NCBI GenBank assembly: GCA_026125925.1
Contig: JAHCKF010000235.1
Coordinates: forward strand, 1-5,896
Direction of reading: 5' to 3'
Length of the DNA stretch: 5,896 nt
Origin: Pseudolabrys sp.
GTDB lineage: Bacteria > Pseudomonadota > Alphaproteobacteria > Rhizobiales > Xanthobacteraceae
The position numbers were made by a program, and so were the translations under genes. Position 1 is the stretch's first letter. Each line of letters starts with the position of its first letter. Shown in pieces: positions 1 through 5,667 of the stretch. The notes beneath the pieces were generated by a model. It saw only the letters and a list, made by a program, of their open reading frames with translations, was not told where the DNA came from and searched no databases.

Positions 1-143
1 GAAATCGACACCGCCGCGACTTTGTTGGCTGCTGCCTGGCGCGACTTACACGCCGCTCACCCCCGCGAAGCCTCCACCTTCGTCATTCCGGGGCGCTCGT
101 TTCAGCGAGCGAACCCGGAATCCAGCAGCGAGCCCGTTCAATA
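1..143 (+). CDS. Possible 3' end of an unidentified gene
   Basis: A reading frame is open from the left edge to a TAA at 141-143 (47 residues, beginning EIDTAATLLAAAWRDLHAAH). In its first 80 or so bases this frame has the most consistent G/C at third codon positions of the three plus-strand frames, which suggests real coding. From about position 82 it runs into the palindromic repeat, so its last 20 or so residues would be repeat-derived. I do not recognise the family. The other two plus frames are also open through this short stretch, so openness alone proves little. If real, the gene reads in the same direction as selD and ends 75 bases before it; a selenium-related function would be only a guess from position. 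Confidence 0.25.
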
Positions 144-187
144 ACGCCGGATTCCGGGTCCGCCCCTTCAGGGCGTCCCGGAATAAC
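82..187. repeat. Intergenic compound palindrome (cruciform-like, Bradyrhizobiaceae-type)
   Basis: Four nested pairings are visible. The outer arms GTCATTCCGGGG (from 82) and TCCCGGAATAAC (176-187) pair with two mismatches. A local hairpin pairs CGCTCG (94-99) with CGAGCG (106-111). ACCCGGAATCC (113-123) pairs perfectly with GGATTCCGGGT (149-159). A second local hairpin pairs CGCCC (161-165) with GGGCG (171-175). Together they can fold as a branched structure in RNA or a cruciform in DNA. Elements with this core are, to my recollection, dispersed between genes in Bradyrhizobium and Rhodopseudomonas genomes; that is memory, not a search. The element sits directly upstream of selD and could affect transcript ends or stability. 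It has no T-run and does not look like a classical terminator. Confidence 0.7.
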
Positions 188-204
188 AATGCATGATCCG
201 TGAC

Positions 205-210
205 AAGGAG
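205..210 (+). promoter_or_regulatory. Ribosome binding site of selD
   Basis: AAGGAG lies 8 bases before the GTG at 219 and fixes that start. The nearer ATG at 214 is in another frame and reaches a stop after two codons, so it cannot start selD. Confidence 0.75.
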
Positions 211-218
211 ACGATGCC

Positions 219-1283
219 GTGAACATCCAGACGCCGATCCGCCTCAGCCACCTGTCCCATGGCGGCGGCTGTGGCTGCAAGCTGGCGCCGTCGGTGCTGC
301 AGCAATTGCTGTCGAGCCATCCGACGGTGTCGCCCTACAAGCAGTTGCTGGTCGGGGTCGAAACCGGCGACGACGCCGCGGTGTGGGAGCTCGACCCCGG
401 CAATGCGAGCGGCACCTGCATCATCGCCACCACCGACTTCTTCATGCCGATGGTCGATGATGCGCGCGACTTCGGCCGCATCGCCGCCACCAACGCCATC
501 TCCGATGTTTATGCCATGGGCGGCACGCCGATCATGGCGCTCGCCATTCTCGGCATGCCGGTCGACAAGATCCCGCCGGAGATGGTGCGGCATATTCTCG
601 AAGGCGGCCAGTCGGTGTGCGAGACCGCGGGCATCCCCATTGCCGGCGGCCATTCCATCGATTCACCCGAGCCGATCTACGGCCTCGCCGTCATCGGCAC
701 GGCAATGAAAAACGACATCCGCCGCAACGCCGACGCCAAGGCCGGCGACAAGTTGATCCTGACCAAGGCGCTTGGCGTCGGCATCTATTCGGCGGCGTTC
801 AAGAAGAGTGCGCTGTCGCGCGCGGCTTATGACGAGTTCATCGCGACAACGACACTGCTCAACCGCGTCGGCGCCAGGCTCGCCAAGGACAGCGGCGTGC
901 ATGCGATGACCGACGTCACCGGCTTCGGCCTGCTCGGCCATGCGCTGGAGATGGCGCGCGGCTCGGGCAAGACCGTCAAGGTGAGCGCCGGTGCGCTGCC
1001 GTTCCTCAATGACGCGGCGAGCCTTGCGCAGCAGGGTTTCGTTACCGGCGCCTCCGGCCGCAACTGGAAGAGTTATGACGCCAGCGTCGTCCTGCCGGCG
1101 GAGATGCCGGACTGGCAGCGCCAGCTTTTGTGCGATCCGCAAACCTCTGGCGGGCTGCTGGTGTCGTGCGCGGCGGACCGCGCCGATAGCCTTCTCGAAA
1201 TCATCCAGGCCGCGGGCTATCCCGCCGCGCGTATCATCGGCGAGATTGCCGATGGCGAACCGAAGGTAGTTGTAGCGTCTTGA
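219..1283 (+). CDS. selD: Selenide, water dikinase (selenophosphate synthetase), cysteine type
   Basis: SelD makes selenophosphate from selenide and ATP in the cytoplasm. This is the selenium donor for selenocysteine synthesis on tRNA-Sec and for 2-selenouridine in tRNA. The 354-residue product matches the usual length of about 345-350. It closely resembles E. coli SelD throughout: the N-terminal loop SHGGGCGCK places catalytic Cys18 and Lys21 (E. coli Cys17 and Lys20). DDAAVW (Asp51, Asp52), TTDFFMP (Asp73), GGHSID (about 143-148), [12 protein letters not shown] (about 230-241) and [11 protein letters not shown] (about 304-314) are the ATP/metal and AIR-synthase-fold motifs. Codon 18 is TGT, so this is the Cys form, not a selenoprotein. 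The start is GTG, supported by AAGGAG 8 bases upstream. selD stands alone in view and converges on the minus-strand operon. Its presence implies the cell uses selenium, perhaps for a Sec-containing formate dehydrogenase outside this window. Confidence 0.98.
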   Translation: MNIQTPIRLSHLSHGGGCGCKLAPSVLQQLLSSHPTVSPYKQLLVGVETGDDAAVWELDPGNASGTCIIATTDFFMPMVDDARDFGRIAATNAISDVYAMGGTPIMALAILGMPVDKIPPEMVRHILEGGQSVCETAGIPIAGGHSIDSPEPIYGLAVIGTAMKNDIRRNADAKAGDKLILTKALGVGIYSAAFKKSALSRAAYDEFIATTTLLNRVGARLAKDSGVHAMTDVTGFGLLGHALEMARGSGKTVKVSAGALPFLNDAASLAQQGFVTGASGRNWKSYDASVVLPAEMPDWQRQLLCDPQTSGGLLVSCAADRADSLLEIIQAAGYPAARIIGEIADGEPKVVVAS

Positions 1284-1302
1284 GCGGCGGCGCGCCGTCC
1301 GC
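1284..1302. terminator. GC-rich palindrome in the convergent gap; possible bidirectional transcript end
   Basis: The 21 bases between the selD stop and the stop of the opposing gene hold the perfect palindrome CGGCGCGCCG (1288-1297), flanked by GCGG (1284-1287) and CCGC (1299-1302), which extend the stem around one bulged T. There is no T-run on either side and almost no loop. If it ends transcription it is not by the standard intrinsic mechanism. It is the only candidate structure between the two converging genes. Confidence 0.25.
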
Positions 1303-1304
1303 GA

Positions 1305-1817
1305 CTAGCCGCCCATGTATCGTTGTTTCAAGGCGACATAGCTGTCCGCACCGCCTTCCAGCCATTGCGCCGCGCGGCCGTCCAGCGTCTTCTTGACCTC
1401 TGCCGGATTACCCGCCGCCAGGACGCCTGCCGGTACCTCGAATCGCTCCAGCACGACGCTGCCGGCGGCGATCATCGACCCCGCACCGATGCGCGAGCCG
1501 GACAGCAGAATGGCGCCCATGCCGATGACGCAGCCGGGCCCGATCGTGCAGGCGTGAACGATGGCGCTGTGGCCCACCGTGACGTTCGGCTCGACAATGG
1601 CCGCGAGTTCGCCCTCGCTGTGGACGACGACATTGTCCTGGATGTTAGACCGCGCGCCAACCCGGATAGGGCCGAAGTCGCCGCGCAACACGGCGCCGAA
1701 CCATATGCTGGCGTCTTCGTCGATCTCAACATCACCGATCAGCACGGCATTCTCGGCAACGAAAGCACTCTTGGCGACGGTTGGGCTTCGTCCGTTGATG
1801 GCGATCAGCATCGGCAT
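1305..1817 (-). CDS. Gamma-carbonic-anhydrase-family hexapeptide-repeat protein
   Basis: This 170-residue protein is a left-handed beta-helix built of hexapeptide repeats (for example the stretches around residues 17-45 and 77-120) with a short C-terminal helix. The zinc ligands of the gamma class are all present: His66 (VVVHSEG), His83 and His88 (VGHSAIVHAC), with the same 5-residue gap as His117/His122 of the archaeal enzyme Cam. Arg45, Asp47 and Gln60 match Cam Arg59, Asp61 and Gln75. The acidic loop that carries the proton-shuttle Glu84 in Cam is absent, as in CamH, YrdA, CaiE and PaaY relatives. Activity could therefore be CO2 hydration or, as shown for PaaY, CoA-thioester hydrolysis. 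The ATG at 1817 lies 7 bases after the dctM stop, with only a weak ribosome site, which suggests translational coupling as the last visible gene of the operon. An internal ATG at 1811 is a less likely start. Confidence 0.93.
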   Translation of the reverse strand: MPMLIAINGRSPTVAKSAFVAENAVLIGDVEIDEDASIWFGAVLRGDFGPIRVGARSNIQDNVVVHSEGELAAIVEPNVTVGHSAIVHACTIGPGCVIGMGAILLSGSRIGAGSMIAAGSVVLERFEVPAGVLAAGNPAEVKKTLDGRAAQWLEGGADSYVALKQRYMGG

Positions 1818-1824
1818 GGCGGCA

Positions 1825-3138
1825 CTACCCGATGATCAAGAGAATGCTCTTGACCAATCCCGGAAACAGCAGGAGCAGCGCCATCACGATGACATTAATG
1901 ACGACAAAGGGAGCGGCCGCCAGATAGATGCGTCCGAAGGTCGTGCCCGCCGGGGCCACACCCTTCATGACAAAAAGCAGCAGGCCGAAAGGCGGCGTCA
2001 TCAACGCGGTCTCCAGGTTGACCAGCATGATAATCGCGAACCATACGGGGTCGAACTTCAAGGCGATGACGATCGGCATGAAGATCGGCAACGTGATCAG
2101 CATGATCGCGATCTGCTCCATGAAGCAGCCGAGCACCATGACGATGGCCTGCATGCCGATGATCAGCATCAGCGGCGGAATATCGAGGCTCAGCACGGCA
2201 CCGAGCAGCCCCCGCGTCGCGCCGGAGAAGGCTAGGATCTGGCTGAAACCGATCGCTGCGGCCATGATCGCGAAGGTCATCACCGTGATGCGCATCGAAT
2301 CGAACAAGGCAGCGCGCAGCAGCTTGATGGTGAGCCGCCGATAGCCCGCGGCCAGTGCCACGGAGCTGAGCGCGCCGAGCGCCGCCGCTTCCGTAGGCGT
2401 CGCGACGCCCAGCACGATGAGACCTGTGACAGCGAAGATGATGATGCCGAGCGGCAAGAGATCGCGTACGAACGACCACAGTTTTTCGGCCAGAGTGGCG
2501 GATTTAGCTTCGTAGTTCGGCGCTTCCTCGGGCCACAACGCGGCGCGGCCGACGAGATAGACGATGTAAAGAACGGCCATGATCACGCCCGGCAGGATGG
2601 CGCCGACCAGCACTTTGGCGATCGAAATCTGGCCGATGGAAGCGAGGATGACCGCCAACGCGCTCGGCGGGATCATCATAGCCAGACCGCCGCCCGCCAT
2701 GATCGGGCCCATGCTCATGGAATCGGAGTAGCCGCGCTTGCGCATCTCCGGCATCAACATGGTGCCGAGCATTGCCGTATTGGCCATAGTCGAGCCGCTC
2801 AGTGCGGAGAACACTGTGCCGGAAGCGACGGTCAGCAGCGACAGGCGCCCCGGCACTTTTCCCAGCCACTTGTCGATGGCATCGACAGCTTGTTGCCCCA
2901 GTTTGGTGTGCCAGAGCACGACACCCATGAAGATGAACAACGGAATGGGCACCAGCGAGAATGAACTGATCGAGCTGTAGATGCCGAGGACGAGCTGCTC
3001 GAAGGCCGAGCCGCCGCCCTGGAGAATCCAGGCTCCCATGATGGCCACGAGAAAGAAGGCAAAGGCGATCGGCACACCAAGCGCCATCACCGCCAGGACG
3101 CTGCCGAGAATGACGGTTAGCGGGACAAACCAGTCCAT
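1825..3138 (-). CDS. dctM: TRAP transporter large permease subunit (DctM)
   Basis: DctM is the ion-coupled translocation channel of the TRAP carrier in the inner membrane; with DctQ and the periplasmic DctP it imports an organic acid. The 437-residue product is of usual length (about 425-440) and is almost all hydrophobic segments, a dozen or so helices counting re-entrant ones. Family motifs are seen in order: SGSTMANTAMLG (114-125), MIPPSALAVILA (155-166), TPTEAAALGA (247-256) and TPPFGLLLFVMKG (381-393), the last two lying in the second half of the internal inverted repeat. The frame is open further upstream to 3249, but that part is polar, Pro/Ser-rich and overlaps dctQ. The ATG at 3138 begins MDWFVPLTVILG with a GGAG site 7 bases upstream, so I choose it. 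One base separates this ATG from the dctQ stop, implying coupled translation. Confidence 0.97.
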   Translation of the reverse strand: MDWFVPLTVILGSVLAVMALGVPIAFAFFLVAIMGAWILQGGGSAFEQLVLGIYSSISSFSLVPIPLFIFMGVVLWHTKLGQQAVDAIDKWLGKVPGRLSLLTVASGTVFSALSGSTMANTAMLGTMLMPEMRKRGYSDSMSMGPIMAGGGLAMMIPPSALAVILASIGQISIAKVLVGAILPGVIMAVLYIVYLVGRAALWPEEAPNYEAKSATLAEKLWSFVRDLLPLGIIIFAVTGLIVLGVATPTEAAALGALSSVALAAGYRRLTIKLLRAALFDSMRITVMTFAIMAAAIGFSQILAFSGATRGLLGAVLSLDIPPLMLIIGMQAIVMVLGCFMEQIAIMLITLPIFMPIVIALKFDPVWFAIIMLVNLETALMTPPFGLLLFVMKGVAPAGTTFGRIYLAAAPFVVINVIVMALLLLFPGLVKSILLIIG

Positions 3139-3139
3139 C

Positions 3140-3658
3140 TCAGGGCTCCGCGCCAAGGTCGCCGTGACGGTGCAGAATGTCGGCGTCGGAGGCGCCGAAA
3201 ATCTTGTAGGAGCGGCGCAGGAATTCGACGGCGGAAAGCGCGAGCCCAAGCGCCATGACTCCGATCAGCCAGGCGCGAGGAATGGGATAAATGCCGTTGG
3301 TCTCGACGCCGCGCTGGAAGTTGTCGACCGTCGAAATCCCGGCCCAGGAGGCGAGGAAACCAGAGGTCAAACCGGCGACCAGCAAACCCGAACCGATCAG
3401 CACGCGCCGGCCGGCGATCGGTAACGCATCGACAAGCATGTCGATCGAGACGTGGCCGCCTTCGCGCGTCAACCACGGCATGCCGAGAAAGAGGATGTAG
3501 AGCAGGCTGTGCTGGACGAACTCCTGCATCCAACCGATCGGCTGATTGAACAGATAGCGGGCGGCAACATCGAGGCCGATTCCGATCATGATCGCCAACA
3601 GCAGCAGCACCGCAACCTGCGCCAGCACATCGACCACTTTGTCGTAGAAACGGGCCAT
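3140..3658 (-). CDS. dctQ: TRAP transporter small permease subunit (DctQ)
   Basis: DctQ is the four-helix membrane subunit that scaffolds DctM and helps dock the loaded binding protein. The 172-residue product has hydrophobic segments at about 11-30, 48-64, 86-106 and 129-147, the standard DctQ layout. The conserved block after helix 1, RYLFNQPIGWMQEF (34-47), followed by helix 2 and the stretch REGGHVSIDML (65-75), is typical of the family. The ATG at 3658 has GAGG 5 bases upstream. The gene follows dctP after 55 bases that contain a strong stem-loop and abuts dctM with one base between stop and start. The C-terminal 25 or so residues are polar and probably cytoplasmic. Substrate specificity does not lie in this subunit. 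Confidence 0.95.
   Translation of the reverse strand: MARFYDKVVDVLAQVAVLLLLAIMIGIGLDVAARYLFNQPIGWMQEFVQHSLLYILFLGMPWLTREGGHVSIDMLVDALPIAGRRVLIGSGLLVAGLTSGFLASWAGISTVDNFQRGVETNGIYPIPRAWLIGVMALGLALSAVEFLRRSYKIFGASDADILHRHGDLGAEP
3146..3149 (-). promoter_or_regulatory. Ribosome binding site deciding the dctM start
   Basis: On the minus strand GGAG lies 7 bases before the ATG at 3138, inside the last codons of dctQ. It favours this start over the longer in-frame extension reaching 3249. Confidence 0.6.
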
Positions 3659-3676
3659 AGGAGCCTCGGTGGCGGA

Positions 3677-3706
3677 GCGGCGCCGGATCGTTCGATTCGG
3701 CGCCGC
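3677..3706 (-). promoter_or_regulatory. Stem-loop between dctP and dctQ (likely mRNA stability or expression-ratio element)
   Basis: GCGGCGCCG (3677-3685) pairs exactly with CGGCGCCGC (3698-3706), and inside these ATCG (3687-3690) pairs with CGAT (3693-3696), giving a stem of 13 base pairs with one mismatch and a tiny loop. No T-run follows it on the minus strand, so it is not a classical intrinsic terminator. A hairpin just after a binding-protein gene often protects the upstream message from 3' decay or dampens read-through, so that binding protein exceeds permease. That role is inferred here from position and structure. Confidence 0.6.
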
Positions 3707-3713
3707 GCCCAGT

Positions 3714-4715
3714 CTACTTGGTCAGGAGCTTCTTGATCTTCTCGCCATCGGTCGGATTCTTGGCGAGAAACTCGGCCCAGCCGGCGTCATAGGCGGCGCT
3801 TTCGAACTTGGCGACGCCCTCCGGCGAGAACTTGATGAACGACACGCCCTTCGCCTTCAGGCGGGCGTCCTCATCCTTGCAGTAGTCCTCATAGTATTTC
3901 GCCACGGCCACTTCGAAATCGGCCGCAATCTGGTCGAGCTGGGCGCGCTGATCTTGCGGGATCTTGTCCCAGGCGGCCTTGCTCAGAATGATCGTCGAGT
4001 TGATCGAATAGAACGGATGATCGATCACGTATTTCGCGACCTCGGGAAAGCCGTAGTCGAGGGTGCCGGCATAGGTCCAGCCGAGGCCATCGACCACGCC
4101 GCGCTCGAGCGCGGAATAGACGTCTGCCGGCGGCATCGCCACGGGGGTGCCGTTCAGGCCCTTGACGATCGAGGTGTAGACCGGCGACACGCGGATCTTC
4201 ATGCCGCTCAGATCGGGCTTGTCGAGGTTCTTCTTGACGTAGAGACGGAAGGCGCGGCCCGGATTGCCGCTGGCGCTCGCCAAATAGACCACGTTGCCCT
4301 TCTTCATGTGCACTTCGCGCATGAGGTCGTGATAGCCGTTCTTGCGCAGATCGGCGGGCAGGAAGTCCTTGTTGTACTGAATGCCGATCGCTTCGGGGAT
4401 CGTGTTGTTGTAGTACGAGGCGATGCCGAGCGCGATGTCGATGACACCGTTGCGCACAGCGTCGAACTGCTGCAGCGCCGGCACGACTTCCTCGGAGCCG
4501 AGGATGTCGATCTTGATCTTGCCGCCGGTGCGCTCCTCGACCATCTTCTTGAGGATGTAGAGCGGCTGCGACAGATAGTTTTGCGTCTGATACGGCACGA
4601 CGCCGCGCAGCACGATCGGCTTGTCTTGTGCGGAAGCCTGACCGCCTCCCGCCACGAGCGCCGTACCGACTGCGAGCGCGAACAGATTCAGCGTGGCACG
4701 CCTTGTCTTGGACAT
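3714..4715 (-). CDS. dctP: TRAP transporter substrate-binding protein (DctP family)
   Basis: DctP is the periplasmic receptor that captures the substrate and hands it to DctQM. The 333-residue product is of normal length. It starts with a signal peptide: a basic N-region (KTRR), a hydrophobic core at about 11-24 and a likely cut after ASA (27-29), leaving QDKPIVLRG as the mature N-terminus. The Arg pair in TRRATLN is only a partial match to a Tat motif, so Sec export is more likely. The family's central motif is clear: DLSGMKIRVSP (168-178) with Arg175, the residue that usually salt-bridges the substrate carboxylate (Arg147 in SiaP), then PVAMPPADVYSALERGVVDG (191-210). I chose the ATG at 4715 because a G-rich ribosome site lies just upstream; an in-frame ATG at 4736 would add seven residues and lacks such a site. 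The conserved Arg implies a carboxylate ligand, identity unknown. Confidence 0.96.
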   Translation of the reverse strand: MSKTRRATLNLFALAVGTALVAGGGQASAQDKPIVLRGVVPYQTQNYLSQPLYILKKMVEERTGGKIKIDILGSEEVVPALQQFDAVRNGVIDIALGIASYYNNTIPEAIGIQYNKDFLPADLRKNGYHDLMREVHMKKGNVVYLASASGNPGRAFRLYVKKNLDKPDLSGMKIRVSPVYTSIVKGLNGTPVAMPPADVYSALERGVVDGLGWTYAGTLDYGFPEVAKYVIDHPFYSINSTIILSKAAWDKIPQDQRAQLDQIAADFEVAVAKYYEDYCKDEDARLKAKGVSFIKFSPEGVAKFESAAYDAGWAEFLAKNPTDGEKIKKLLTK

Positions 4716-4718
4716 TGA

Positions 4719-4726
4719 CTCCCCCT
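4719..4726 (-). promoter_or_regulatory. Ribosome binding site deciding the dctP start
   Basis: The minus strand reads AGGGGGAG immediately before TCA and the ATG at 4715. This strong purine tract supports that ATG over the in-frame ATG at 4736. Confidence 0.65.
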
Positions 4727-4736
4727 TTTGCTGCAC

Positions 4737-4756
4737 GTCTGCCTATGCATGCAGAC
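4737..4756. repeat. Inverted repeat in the amidohydrolase-dctP gap
   Basis: GTCTGC (4737-4742) and GCAGAC (4751-4756) form a perfect 6-base inverted repeat around an 8-base spacer that itself contains the palindrome ATGCAT. It fills the middle of the 50-base gap between the amidohydrolase stop and dctP. It could be an RNA hairpin after the amidohydrolase gene or a binding site for a dimeric regulator at an internal dctP promoter. No convincing -35/-10 pair or T-run is visible, so its role is open. Confidence 0.4.
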
Positions 4757-4765
4757 TTGGTGCGG

Positions 4766-5650
4766 TTACTTCGCTTGAGATTTCTGATTGGCTCCCGGGA
4801 AATAGGCTTCCGCGTTCTTGTGCAGAATCTTCTCGAGAACTTCTTCGCTGTAGCCCAGCCCCCGCCAGCGCTCGATCATCATCTCGTATTTGAGGACCGG
4901 GTAGTCGCACCCGAACATGATGCGATCTTGAAGGCGGCCGCCGATCTCACGCTTGAGCGCTGGCGAGAGAGTCTTTGGCGACCAGCCGTGCAGCTCATAG
5001 TGAATGTTGCCCTTGTGAAGCATGATGGCGATCATCTCGTCCTGCCACGGATAGGCTGGGCGTCCGGCCAGGATCTTCAGCTCCGGATATTTCGCCGCGA
5101 CGGCGTCGATGTGCCGCGGGTGACCGTGGTCGAGGATGATGCCCCTGCCGCCCGGCAGCCCCTGCCCGATGCCGGTGAGGCCGGTGTGAATGAGCACCGG
5201 AATGCCGGCATCGATCGACAGCTTGTAGAACGGGTCCCAGATCGGATCGCTCGGCGGTAACCCGTCCTTGATCTGGCCGATGATGCCGAAGCCGATGAAA
5301 CCGGCCTTCGCCGCCACCGCGCGTTCGTATTCGCGCAAGGCGTCCTTGCCGAGCCGCGGATTGAGCGACAGCCAGTGGCCGAAGATGACGTCGCGGTTGG
5401 CGCGCTGTACCTCGAAGGTGTAGTCGTGCTCGGCGCGGATCTGGTCCATCGTCATCGGATAGAGAATGGTCGTCGCCAGATCGAGCATGGCGCGGACCTT
5501 GTTGCGCCGAAGCGTGTCCATGAACTCCTGTTCGGTCTGGAATTCAGGAACGGTGCCCCAGATGGTCTTCTGGTTGCGCAATTCTTCTTCCGTCTGGAAG
5601 ACGTAGCCCCGCTTGGTGCTCCAATGCGAATGGCAGTCGAATACTCTCAC
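4766..5650 (-). CDS. Amidohydrolase 2 family protein (ACMSD/resorcylate-decarboxylase-like fold)
   Basis: This 294-residue TIM-barrel protein belongs to the amidohydrolase-2 family, which includes metal-dependent hydrolases and non-oxidative decarboxylases such as ACMSD and gamma-resorcylate decarboxylase. Metal-site residues are visible: the N-terminal HxH in DCHSHW (His7, His9), His155 in PVLIHTG and Asp249 in FGCDYP. Between them the segment LKILAGRPAYPWQDE (191-205) has Arg197 where most members have a His (His228 in ACMSD, which activates water); the rest of the PW-x-x-E motif and the following ELHGWSPK (219-226) are intact. The start is GTG at 5650, with GAGG 5 bases upstream and the conserved HxH motif immediately after, as usual. 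The gene follows the CoA ligase by 17 bases and precedes the TRAP genes by 50, so it probably acts on the imported acid or a product of it. No signal peptide is seen, so it is cytoplasmic. Reaction and substrate are unknown. Confidence 0.9.
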   Translation of the reverse strand: MRVFDCHSHWSTKRGYVFQTEEELRNQKTIWGTVPEFQTEQEFMDTLRRNKVRAMLDLATTILYPMTMDQIRAEHDYTFEVQRANRDVIFGHWLSLNPRLGKDALREYERAVAAKAGFIGFGIIGQIKDGLPPSDPIWDPFYKLSIDAGIPVLIHTGLTGIGQGLPGGRGIILDHGHPRHIDAVAAKYPELKILAGRPAYPWQDEMIAIMLHKGNIHYELHGWSPKTLSPALKREIGGRLQDRIMFGCDYPVLKYEMMIERWRGLGYSEEVLEKILHKNAEAYFPGANQKSQAK

Positions 5651-5667
5651 CTGAACCTCGCCGTGTT

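Noticed and set aside
270..272. Possible selenocysteine codon in selD
   Set aside because: The catalytic position 18 is TGT (Cys) and no in-frame TGA occurs, so SelD is not itself a selenoprotein here.
663..1142. Minus-strand open frame opposite selD
   Set aside because: Shadow of the strongly conserved selD; no recognisable motif and no ribosome site of note.
1561..2235. Plus-strand open frame across the gamma-CA/dctM junction
   Set aside because: The product becomes a low-complexity run of His/Asp/Arg/Gln, and both opposing genes are convincing; an antisense artefact.
3139..3249. Longer dctM with a 37-residue N-terminal extension
   Set aside because: The extension is Pro/Ser/Thr-rich, overlaps dctQ, and is not seen in the family; the ATG at 3138 has its own ribosome site and starts directly before the first membrane helix.
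3677..3706. Intrinsic terminator between dctP and dctQ
   Set aside because: The stem is strong but no T-run follows on the minus strand, and dctQM would then be cut off from their binding protein.
3669..4718. Long plus-strand open frame (349 codons) opposite dctP
   Set aside because: It mirrors dctP almost exactly, its product is rich in Arg/His/Asp/Leu without a recognisable fold, and dctP has clear family motifs and a signal peptide. It is a GC-rich antisense shadow.
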